NCBI GenBank assembly: GCA_042096455.1
Contig: JBELLU010000068.1
Coordinates: forward strand, 1-7,159
Length of the DNA stretch: 7,159 nt
Reading direction: 5' to 3'
Source: UBA7445 sp042096455
GTDB lineage: Bacteria; Verrucomicrobiota; Verrucomicrobiia; Opitutales; Coraliomargaritaceae
Both the position numbers and the translations under genes were made by a program. A model generated the notes under the pieces. It was not told the origin of the DNA. It worked only from the letters and a program-made list of their open reading frames with translations, and searched no databases. Every line of letters begins with the position of its first letter. The first letter of the stretch is position 1. Below, in pieces: positions 1 through 6,266 of the stretch.

Positions 1-52
1 TAAGACTCCAACGACCACTCGAATATAGGTCACTGACTTCAACGGCACCTTG

Positions 53-70
53 GGGCATCCCTGAATGCCC
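53..70. other. Small hairpin in the leader region
   Basis: GGGCAT (53-58) and ATGCCC (65-70) are perfect inverted copies around a 6-nt loop, with one possible G-U pair extending the stem. No T-run follows (TTCATCCC), so it is a poor intrinsic terminator. It could be the end of an upstream transcript lying outside the window, or chance. The window opens with TAA, but I cannot show that this is a stop codon of a preceding gene. Confidence 0.3.
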
Positions 71-128
71 TTCATCCCTATGCCAGCGCACTCATCCAGG
101 CTCCATTCAGCCGCCTTGAGCCTTCATT

Positions 129-168
129 CGTATATTACGCTTTATAAAGCCGAATTTTTGTATATCCG
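129..168 (+). promoter_or_regulatory. AT-rich leader with palindrome, candidate promoter/operator of the first gene
   Basis: This stretch holds CGTATATT (129-136), a perfect 12-nt palindrome GCTTTATAAAGC (139-150) and TTTGTATATCCG (157-168). CGTATATT and the pattern TTTGTATATnCG both recur in the gap before the gene at 3944. TATATT (131-136) or TATAAA (143-148) could serve as a -10 box, but I find no well-spaced -35 partner (TTGAGC at 116-121 is 9 and 21 nt away). The regulatory role is inferred only from position, composition and the shared words. Confidence 0.3.
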
Positions 169-175
169 GTTCTAA

Positions 176-2908
176 ATGGAAAAACCGCATAAATGTATTT
201 TAGTAGGCTGGGATGGCGCTGATTGGCTCATCGCCAAGCCCCTGCTGGATGCGGGTCGCCTGCCCCATTTACAGGCTTTGGTAGAAAATGGGGTCTCGGG
301 CGATCTATTGAGCATGCCGCCCTATATCTCACCGATGCTATGGAATACCATTGCCACCGGCAAGCACCCAAAGGAGCACGGGGTTGCCGGCTTCGTAGAT
401 TACAATACCACCACAAAAAAACTAGAACCCTTTCAAAGCCATCAACGCAAGTGCAAGGCCATCTGGAACATCCTTAGCCAACAAGAAAAGAAAGCCCACG
501 TGATCGGTTGGTTTGCCTCACACCCCGCGGAAAAAACCAATGGTGTCTGTATTTCTGAACTCTTCGGAAGCTTCCCACAAAATACCAAAGACGGCACGCC
601 CAGCCAACCCGGGGCGGTCTACCCGCCAGAGAAAAAGGCGCATTACGACACATTGCGTACCACCCCTTCGGCGGTCGACGCACGGCTTCTGGAATTTTTT
701 ATCCCGGAATTAACCCAAATCTGGAAGGATCGCGACCAACGCCCCCTCAAGTTACTCAAGCGTTTAGGCGAACTGTACAGTTACCATAATGCCGCCATTG
801 AAATCGTCGATTCCGAAGACCTTGATTTCCTCGCCATTTACTTCCATTTTATCGACTGGGTCTGCCATGACTTCATCGAATATGCCGCTCCGCAACGGCC
901 GGATGTCAGCGACCGCGATTTTCAATTATACCGCCACGTTGTCGACCGCGCCTATGAATTACAGGATCTGCTCTTGGGCGATCTGCTTTCACGGGTCGGC
1001 CCGGACTGCGCTTGTATGGTTGTTTCCGATCACGGATTTGCCAGCGGGGCCGCACGTCCCAAAAGAACACCCAAGGTGGATTTCGGCATTGCCACATGGC
1101 ATCGCCCTCAGGGCATCATAGCGATGGCCGGACCGGGAATCTCTCAAGGAACCACCGTGAAAGACGCCAAGCTGCTCGACATCACCCCCACCCTCCTGCA
1201 TTATTTTGGACTGTCTGCCGGCAAGGACATGCCCGGAAAAGTGCTCACCGACTGCTTTGGCCTCGATGCGGCTCCGGCTCGCTTGAGCAGTTGGGAAGGC
1301 ATGCCGCCTGCCCTGGAATATTTTCAATCGGAACCCGTAGCCGACAATCAAAAGGATGCCCTCGTTTCGCACTTTGCAGCCCTGGGCTACCTCAACCTTG
1401 AAGCGGAAAACTCCAACAGTGCTGTTTTTGAAATGCGCTCCATCAACTCATGGAATATGGGGCAGGCACTGTTACACAGTCGTCGCTACGAAGAAGCACT
1501 GCCTTATTTGGAGGAAGCCTATTATTTTCGTCCCGAGCAGGTTCATCTCGCGGAACCCCTCGCGCAGTGCCAGATCCGACTTGGGCTCACCGAGGCGGCT
1601 CTCAATACGATCGATTGCTTAAAGGATTTCGCCGAGGAAAATGCGGTTATTCACCTTAAGGTAGCGGAGCTGTACCGTAGCGCCGGAAAAGTAGCGGCTG
1701 CTCTCGAGTTGCTGGAAACGGCACCCTCCCTTGGCATCAAAGCAAATCCCATTGCCTTTCAGAGGGGCCTATGCCACATGCAACTGGGCGAGTTTGAACA
1801 AGCCCTTGAGGCCTATAACTCCATAGAAGAGGCCGTGAGGCCGGCGGTCGCTAAATTGGCGATGGCCTCCTCCTTGATTGGCTTGAAACGTTATTCCGAG
1901 GCAGAACGACTGGTCGACGAAGTCTTATCGCTTACCCATGAAAGCGCCGACGCTTTCTTTTTCAAGGGGCAGATCCTCGCCCAAGGTGATGCGCAACACG
2001 AGGCCCAGCAAATGTTTGCCCGGGCGCTTGAAATTGAACCCCATTACCTTTTTGCCCGCATCGGATACAATCGCCGCGAGCGCGAAATCCTCCGGCGGGA
2101 GGGTAAATCAAAACCCTACATCGCCGAGTATTTCAACTTCTCTGAAGACGAGCAGGCGAGCTATCATAAAAAACGGGATGCCTATTTGGCGAAACTGCAG
2201 GATGCCTCTGCCAAACGTCACCAAGCATGGGAAAATGAATACCGCGTGCTCCGCGCCAAGGAATTATACGGCCCCCTATTGCAACGGAGCCAGAAACCGG
2301 TTGATGAAAGCCAACCCATCCTCATCGTGACCGGTTTGCCCCGCTCCGGCACCTCCTTAATGATGCAGATGCTCGCGGCCGCCGGCGTCCCCATCAAGAC
2401 TGACAAACAGCGTGCCGCCGATCACCACAACCCAAAGGGCTACTTCGAGTGGGACGCTATTAAATCCCTGCGTAAACACCCAAAAATCATCTTACAGGCC
2501 GCCGGCAAAGCGGTCAAAGTAGTCTCCTACCAGCTGCGCTATCTCCCAAAGGACGGTCATTACAAAATCATCTGGATGGATCGCGACATATCGGAAATCA
2601 CCGACTCTCAAAACCAAATGCTCCGCGGCGCCAAGGAGACTCAAAACGAAACGCCGAGTGAAATTGATGCGCAACAGCTCGAAAAACACCGCGAGGGAAC
2701 CCTCGATGCCATGGAAAAAATCGCCCAAAAATACGATACGAGCGATCAGATCCTACGCATCCATTATCATGATTGCGTACAGCATAGTCGCCAAGTTGCC
2801 GAAAAACTTGTCGCCTTTCTAGAGTTGGATGCAGCACGTATTGAGACCATCGTCGGCGCTGTGGATCCCGACCTCTGGCGCAACCGCAACAAAGCAACCA
2901 CCGCTTAA
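176..2908 (+). CDS. Alkaline-phosphatase-superfamily phosphodiesterase / TPR / sulfotransferase fusion protein
   Basis: This is a three-part protein of 910 residues. Residues 1 to about 370 are an alkaline-phosphatase-superfamily (type I phosphodiesterase) domain. The expected metal and nucleophile residues are visible: D13 in GWDGAD, S52 in the ISPMLW segment ahead of IATG as probable nucleophile, D227 and H231 in DWVCH, D285-H286 in SDHG, and H309. Residues about 424-635 are helical TPR repeats (W426, MGQALLHSRRYEEALPYLEEA and following units). Residues about 713-905 are a sulfotransferase: GLPRSGTS (720-727) is the 5'-phosphosulfate loop, and R803 with S811 have the spacing of the 3'-phosphate-binding Arg/Ser pair of PAPS enzymes. 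No signal peptide or membrane segment is seen, so it is probably cytoplasmic. The start lies directly ahead of the first beta strand and has no Shine-Dalgarno. The physiological substrate is unknown. It probably shares a transcript with the gene 28 nt downstream. The domain calls are firm; the combined function is open. Confidence 0.9.
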   Translation: MEKPHKCILVGWDGADWLIAKPLLDAGRLPHLQALVENGVSGDLLSMPPYISPMLWNTIATGKHPKEHGVAGFVDYNTTTKKLEPFQSHQRKCKAIWNILSQQEKKAHVIGWFASHPAEKTNGVCISELFGSFPQNTKDGTPSQPGAVYPPEKKAHYDTLRTTPSAVDARLLEFFIPELTQIWKDRDQRPLKLLKRLGELYSYHNAAIEIVDSEDLDFLAIYFHFIDWVCHDFIEYAAPQRPDVSDRDFQLYRHVVDRAYELQDLLLGDLLSRVGPDCACMVVSDHGFASGAARPKRTPKVDFGIATWHRPQGIIAMAGPGISQGTTVKDAKLLDITPTLLHYFGLSAGKDMPGKVLTDCFGLDAAPARLSSWEGMPPALEYFQSEPVADNQKDALVSHFAALGYLNLEAENSNSAVFEMRSINSWNMGQALLHSRRYEEALPYLEEAYYFRPEQVHLAEPLAQCQIRLGLTEAALNTIDCLKDFAEENAVIHLKVAELYRSAGKVAAALELLETAPSLGIKANPIAFQRGLCHMQLGEFEQALEAYNSIEEAVRPAVAKLAMASSLIGLKRYSEAERLVDEVLSLTHESADAFFFKGQILAQGDAQHEAQQMFARALEIEPHYLFARIGYNRREREILRREGKSKPYIAEYFNFSEDEQASYHKKRDAYLAKLQDASAKRHQAWENEYRVLRAKELYGPLLQRSQKPVDESQPILIVTGLPRSGTSLMMQMLAAAGVPIKTDKQRAADHHNPKGYFEWDAIKSLRKHPKIILQAAGKAVKVVSYQLRYLPKDGHYKIIWMDRDISEITDSQNQMLRGAKETQNETPSEIDAQQLEKHREGTLDAMEKIAQKYDTSDQILRIHYHDCVQHSRQVAEKLVAFLELDAARIETIVGAVDPDLWRNRNKATTA

Positions 2909-2936
2909 TTCAAGTATTTCAACTACCATTAAGGTC

Positions 2937-3845
2937 ATGCAGCAACCGGCAACTAACTATAATCTACGCATTTCCTACCCGGATGAGCACAAGCGGATCA
3001 CTGAATTTATTGGAGGCGAAAAGCGTGCCTTCCGTCATTCCGATTTCGCCGTATTAACTTGTGGCGTACCGGAGCGCATCGTAGCCGCCGCCTCTCTCAA
3101 CATTGAACAAAGCCAGCTACAAAAAATACCCGCCTACCTGCTTCGATTTAAAATACTTTCCCGGCACAATCAGGCGGATTGGGCACAGAAGCTAATGGAT
3201 GTGGCGCTGAAGTTAGCGAAGGGCAAAAAATATAACGTCCTCAATTTAGAACTCCCGAGCCAATCACCCGACAAAGCATTCTACAAAAAAAACGGTTTTA
3301 TTTACTTTAAAACAGAACAACTATGGAGACTTGACTTAGCCGTTGTTTCCCAGCGCCTCGAACGCCTAAAATCAAAATTAAAACTACCCGAAACATACCA
3401 ATTGCGCTCCCCGGAGGAAGAGGATCTGCCGCAACTAAAAAAACTGTCGCTGCATTATGGCTTTCGAGAGGAAGATCATATTTTCTTTAGCACCACCCCT
3501 CAGCAACCCTTTGCGGGCTATAGTCAGCCACATTGCAGCGTAATAACACACAAAAACGCGATCATCGCAGCACTCCTTGTAAAAAGTGGACCCGGAACCC
3601 TGGGCCATGTTGATATCCGCATGGTTGCCCCGGAATACCTCAAAGAATCAAGCCGCCTCAATTGGACCCTGCTTGAGCGGACTGTGCGCCTGAGCCTTGA
3701 GTCCGGATACCTGCACACCACCTTAACGGTTAACCTGGAGCGCGACCAAGAAACCCTGAATCTATGTCAACGCATGCGCGGCACCCTTTTAAAGGACTTA
3801 GAATTGTGGAATCAGACTCTTTCAGCCCCAACAACAGAGGACTGA
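2937..3845 (+). CDS. Twin GNAT-fold protein (putative N-acyltransferase or degenerate relative)
   Basis: The 302-residue product appears to contain two GNAT-like halves, about 8-135 and 153-292. In the first, a beta strand (YLLRFKIL, 67-74), a long helix (to about 94) and FYKKNGFIYF (115-124) match the strand-helix-'FYxxxGF' ending of acetyltransferases. In the second, VDIRMVAPEYL (225-235) plus the following helix and LCQRMRGTLL (276-285) repeat the layout. The usual Q/RxxGxG/A acetyl-CoA pyrophosphate loop is not recognisable in either half (SRHNQADWA at 75-83; APEYLKESSRLN at 231-242). It may therefore use another acyl donor, be structural, or be inactive. I chose the ATG at 2937. A longer in-frame reading from 2829 would overlap the previous gene by 80 nt and adds an unconvincing 36 residues. 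AAGG (2931-2934) lies only 2 nt from the ATG. The 28-nt gap suggests co-transcription with the fusion gene. The fold call is moderate; activity is unknown. Confidence 0.7.
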   Translation: MQQPATNYNLRISYPDEHKRITEFIGGEKRAFRHSDFAVLTCGVPERIVAAASLNIEQSQLQKIPAYLLRFKILSRHNQADWAQKLMDVALKLAKGKKYNVLNLELPSQSPDKAFYKKNGFIYFKTEQLWRLDLAVVSQRLERLKSKLKLPETYQLRSPEEEDLPQLKKLSLHYGFREEDHIFFSTTPQQPFAGYSQPHCSVITHKNAIIAALLVKSGPGTLGHVDIRMVAPEYLKESSRLNWTLLERTVRLSLESGYLHTTLTVNLERDQETLNLCQRMRGTLLKDLELWNQTLSAPTTED

Positions 3846-3874
3846 AGCTCGCGGCAACGGACCATTTAAATCAA

Positions 3875-3902
3875 TTGTTAATTACACGTATATTTGTATA
3901 TA
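3875..3902 (+). promoter_or_regulatory. Candidate sigma70-like promoter before the PEP-CTERM-like gene
   Basis: TTGTTA (3875-3880) and TATATA (3897-3902) are spaced by 16 nt, which would place transcription start near 3909 and leave a leader of about 35 nt before the ATG at 3944. Alternative boxes exist: TATATT at 3889-3894 with TTTAAA at 3865-3870, and TTGACT at 3907-3912, which lacks a good -10. This is pattern matching in an AT-rich gap, so confidence is low. Confidence 0.35.
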
Positions 3903-3905
3903 CGT
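3886..3905. promoter_or_regulatory. Perfect 8+8 palindrome, candidate operator
   Basis: ACGTATAT (3886-3893) and ATATACGT (3898-3905) are exact inverted copies around TTGT. The palindrome covers the candidate -10 box of the next gene, where a dimeric repressor would be expected to bind. No T-run follows, and the stem is AT-rich, so a terminator is unlikely. Parts of the site (CGTATATT, TTTGTATATnCG) recur in the leader of the first gene at 129-168. Confidence 0.4.
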
Positions 3906-3943
3906 CTTGACTCGGGCAGTTAGCTAAACATGTTTGCATAATT

Positions 3944-4774
3944 ATGAATAAACCCTCCAAACTACTCATAACGCAGGCAGCTGCTGCGATTCCAGCGTCT
4001 TTTTCCGCCACTACCTATCAAATCAACCAAACACTTACGGTTGAACAAACTCCCACTTTTGATTTTCAGGGGTCCAATGAGGTATTCGAGTATACACATT
4101 TGTTGTTTGATAGCGGTACAGGCACTTTTAAGACCGGAACTTACCTTTCGACCGGTCCTTCACCACAAGTTGGTGACGGCTACGATATAATTATTTCGCT
4201 GTCGCGCATTCACAACCAAAGTACTGGCATACGAAATACCACGTTAAAATGTAAGGCCAACGTAAAAGCTGGAACCAAAGCACTCGTCAATGCAAGCAAC
4301 ACTCAGTTTGGCGTTGAACCCCTACTATCGAATGGCAGCAACGGATCATATATGATGACGTCGTTCACTCCGTGGAATTCAGGTACGCTTGAAATGAAGG
4401 CAGATGTAACAGAAGATACCGGTTATCTTGGCGTGCGTCCCTACATGATTGGATTGGTAGGGTATAAAAGTGAAAATACCGAGAACCCTTATCTCAATTA
4501 CCCCAATGATCACAATTACAGCGGCACAAAGTATTTGGGATTCACAACCGCTGATGGCATTGATTTGTACGCAACTCTCAGCTATAATTATAATGCAGAA
4601 TCTTTAACTGATTCAGTGGAAATTGTAAGTTTTAGAAAAGCGGATAATGCCGACGAAGAATTACTGCAATACACCGAATTCGTACCTGTCCCTGAAAGTA
4701 AACAAACCGCCGCGGTTATCGCACTTCTGGCAGGATCTGCAGCCCTTTACCGCAAGCGCCGCAAAGTTGCTTGA
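3944..4774 (+). CDS. Exported protein with PEP-CTERM-like sorting tail (VPES variant)
   Basis: The 276-residue product begins with a short basic n-region (MNKPSK) and a hydrophobic stretch LLITQAAAAIPASFSA, which reads as a signal peptide cleaved near residue 22. The middle is polar and rich in Ser, Thr, Asn, Gly and Tyr, with alternating strand-like segments and no enzyme motif I recognise. The C-terminus has the tripartite sorting layout: VPES (249-252), a hydrophobic segment (about 255-269) and RKRRK (270-274). Canonical tails read VPEP; a Ser in the last position is familiar from Verrucomicrobiota. Proteins of this class are processed by exosortases and often belong to the envelope or extracellular matrix. 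No exosortase gene lies in the window. An in-frame TGA at 3908 with no ATG before 3944 fixes the start. The gene is visibly more AT-rich than its neighbours, as fast-evolving surface proteins often are. The specific role is unknown. Confidence 0.75.
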   Translation: MNKPSKLLITQAAAAIPASFSATTYQINQTLTVEQTPTFDFQGSNEVFEYTHLLFDSGTGTFKTGTYLSTGPSPQVGDGYDIIISLSRIHNQSTGIRNTTLKCKANVKAGTKALVNASNTQFGVEPLLSNGSNGSYMMTSFTPWNSGTLEMKADVTEDTGYLGVRPYMIGLVGYKSENTENPYLNYPNDHNYSGTKYLGFTTADGIDLYATLSYNYNAESLTDSVEIVSFRKADNADEELLQYTEFVPVPESKQTAAVIALLAGSAALYRKRRKVA

Positions 4775-4780
4775 ATTCAC

Positions 4781-4793
4781 AGCTGTACCAGCT
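4781..4793. other. Small hairpin after the PEP-CTERM-like gene
   Basis: AGCTG (4781-4785) and CAGCT (4789-4793) pair around TAC, only 6 nt after the stop codon. The following CTCTTTATAA is only mildly T-rich, and the T6 run at 4815-4820 is too far away to form a standard intrinsic terminator with this stem. It could be a weak terminator or 3'-end stabilising hairpin. Confidence 0.3.
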
Positions 4794-4837
4794 CTCTTTA
4801 TAAGGCCATTGCGCTTTTTTAGTCTCTCAGTGCGCAT

Positions 4838-4851
4838 GCATCGGTCGATGC
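4838..4851. repeat. Short inverted repeat ahead of the P450 gene
   Basis: GCATCG (4838-4843) and CGATGC (4846-4851) are exact inverted copies with 2 nt between them; as a hairpin this is a 5-bp stem with a 4-nt loop. It sits 42 nt before the chosen P450 start and could be an operator or leader hairpin. No clear promoter boxes flank it. Confidence 0.25.
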
Positions 4852-4893
4852 TATCCCTACCTCGTGCGGATAGGATTCATTGCTACTCAATCC

Positions 4894-6201
4894 ATGAAAG
4901 TCTGGCCCATCCATCCCCTTGAATTTTGCGACCAGCCGGATCGCTTTCTACAAGCACGGGTTGCGCAATACGGAGACGCCTTCATCTATGAAAGTAGCCA
5001 TGGTCCGGTGCATTACTTCAATCACCCCGACCAGATAGCCGCCATCAACCGCAGCCTCAACATGGTGCGAACCTCGGCTTTAAGCGGATTCCTGGGCTAT
5101 GGCCTTTTGAGCAGCGAAGACGACTATTGGCAGAGCCAACGTACCGCTACCCAGCCGGCTTTCCACCCTAAGTGTCTCCTTGGCTTCGTCGACCTCATCA
5201 ACCACGCAAGCAAACGCCTCCTCAGCCAATGGGACGCCTCAAATTCGTCGGACTACGTCATTAAAGACATTTCCAAACCCATTCGTCTTTGTACCATGGA
5301 AATCGTCATGCGAGCACTTTTCAGCACCGACCTCGGTGACCGCATTGCAAATTGGGATGATGCCTCACAAGCGCTCCTTAACGGACTCAACCCCATGTAT
5401 TGCTCTGTTCTCAACCTTACACCAAGCCCGGACGACACTAATGTCACTGCCGCCATCGGACCTCACATTGAATTTCTCGATAATGAAATGTACAGCCTCA
5501 TATCAGAACGGCGCGAGGATCCCAATCCACCACGAGACCTACTCACGATGTTGCTACTCACACAGGACAACGAGACCGGCAAACCTTTGAGTGATCTGCA
5601 AATACGCGATGAAATTGCCACCATGCTCATGGCGGGTCATGAAACACTGGCGGCATCCCTATCCTGGGCACTCTACGAATTGGCTACCCAACCTGGCCTC
5701 AGCGATATCCTCTTCGCTGAAAATGACGCCATCCTGCAGGGAGCCCTGCCCCGATATGAGCACTTGGAAAAAATGCCAAAACTCGCCGCCTTTCTCAACG
5801 AAACACTCCGCCTCTATCCCCCTGTTCCCTTCCTACTTAAACGCGCGGTGAACGAAGACACCATCGACGGTTATACTATTCCAGCCGACGGACTCGTCCT
5901 TTATAGTCCTTTTACCGTCCATCGCCATAGCGATTTCTGGAAAGATCCTGAAGTCTTCAACCTCGATAATTTCAGTCCTACAAAAATCAAAGCACGCCAC
6001 AATGCCGCCTATCTCCCCTTTAATACTGGCAGACACAAGTGCATTGGTCAGGCCTTTGCACTCATGGAAGGTCAACTCATCCTTACCCAATTGATCCAAA
6101 AATTTGATATTATCAAAAGCGCCTGTGAAAAACCCGCATTCCGGCCCGGGCTCACCCTGCGCCCTGACAGCCCAATCGATCTCATCATCCGACGCCGATA
6201 A
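4894..6201 (+). CDS. Soluble cytochrome P450 monooxygenase
   Basis: The 435-residue product is a full-length bacterial P450, which inserts one oxygen atom from O2 into an organic substrate using two electrons from a redox partner. Visible landmarks in order: helix C W79-x3-R83 (heme propionate contact); helix I AGHET (247-251), with the E250-T251 oxygen-activation pair; ExxR at E303-T-L-R306; and the heme loop FNTGRHKCIG (376-385), with C383 as iron ligand. The loop has Gly-Arg-His-x-Cys like CYP51-type loops, rather than the commoner G-x-R-x-C. The PERF-like segment is LDNF, with N359 where Arg is usual. There is no signal peptide or N-terminal membrane anchor, so it is soluble. I chose the ATG at 4894. 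An in-frame GTG at 4864 would add ten residues without better start signals. No ferredoxin or reductase gene is nearby. The substrate and CYP family cannot be named from sequence alone. Confidence 0.93.
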   Translation: MKVWPIHPLEFCDQPDRFLQARVAQYGDAFIYESSHGPVHYFNHPDQIAAINRSLNMVRTSALSGFLGYGLLSSEDDYWQSQRTATQPAFHPKCLLGFVDLINHASKRLLSQWDASNSSDYVIKDISKPIRLCTMEIVMRALFSTDLGDRIANWDDASQALLNGLNPMYCSVLNLTPSPDDTNVTAAIGPHIEFLDNEMYSLISERREDPNPPRDLLTMLLLTQDNETGKPLSDLQIRDEIATMLMAGHETLAASLSWALYELATQPGLSDILFAENDAILQGALPRYEHLEKMPKLAAFLNETLRLYPPVPFLLKRAVNEDTIDGYTIPADGLVLYSPFTVHRHSDFWKDPEVFNLDNFSPTKIKARHNAAYLPFNTGRHKCIGQAFALMEGQLILTQLIQKFDIIKSACEKPAFRPGLTLRPDSPIDLIIRRR

Positions 6202-6250
6202 CCCCTCTGTTCGCACCACCCTCAACTCACACCCATCCACGCCCACTCAA
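6202..6250 (+). promoter_or_regulatory. C-rich, G-poor segment, possible Rho utilisation (rut) site
   Basis: Between the P450 stop and the next gene, 27 of 49 bases are C and only 3 are G on the coding strand. Unstructured C-rich, G-poor RNA is the signature of Rho loading. It could attenuate transcription between the two genes. No hairpin or T-run is present. Position and composition are the only evidence. Confidence 0.3.
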
Positions 6251-6266
6251 ACCTGGATTTTGCTCC

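Noticed and set aside
989..1401. Open frames of about 130 codons on both strands inside the phosphodiesterase region
   Set aside because: The main frame carries the metal-site residues D285, H286 and H309 here; the others show no domain.
1938..2330. Alternative + frame of 130 codons within the TPR/linker region
   Set aside because: It is Ser/Arg/Pro-rich with no motif and overlaps the clear TPR frame.
2829..2936. Upstream extension of the twin GNAT gene
   Set aside because: It would overlap the fusion gene by 80 nt, and its 36 residues look like out-of-frame text; the ATG at 2937 begins plausible protein.
4781..4820. Intrinsic terminator formed by the 4781-4793 hairpin and the T6 run
   Set aside because: The T-run at 4815-4820 is 21 nt past the stem, and no second stem abuts it.
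4864..4893. GTG start for the P450
   Set aside because: It adds ten residues with no start signal; the ATG at 4894 leads directly into a typical soluble P450 N-terminus.
5833..6246. Antisense open frame of 137 codons across the P450 3' half
   Set aside because: The + strand there encodes ExxR-downstream and heme-loop motifs, so the antisense frame is a shadow.
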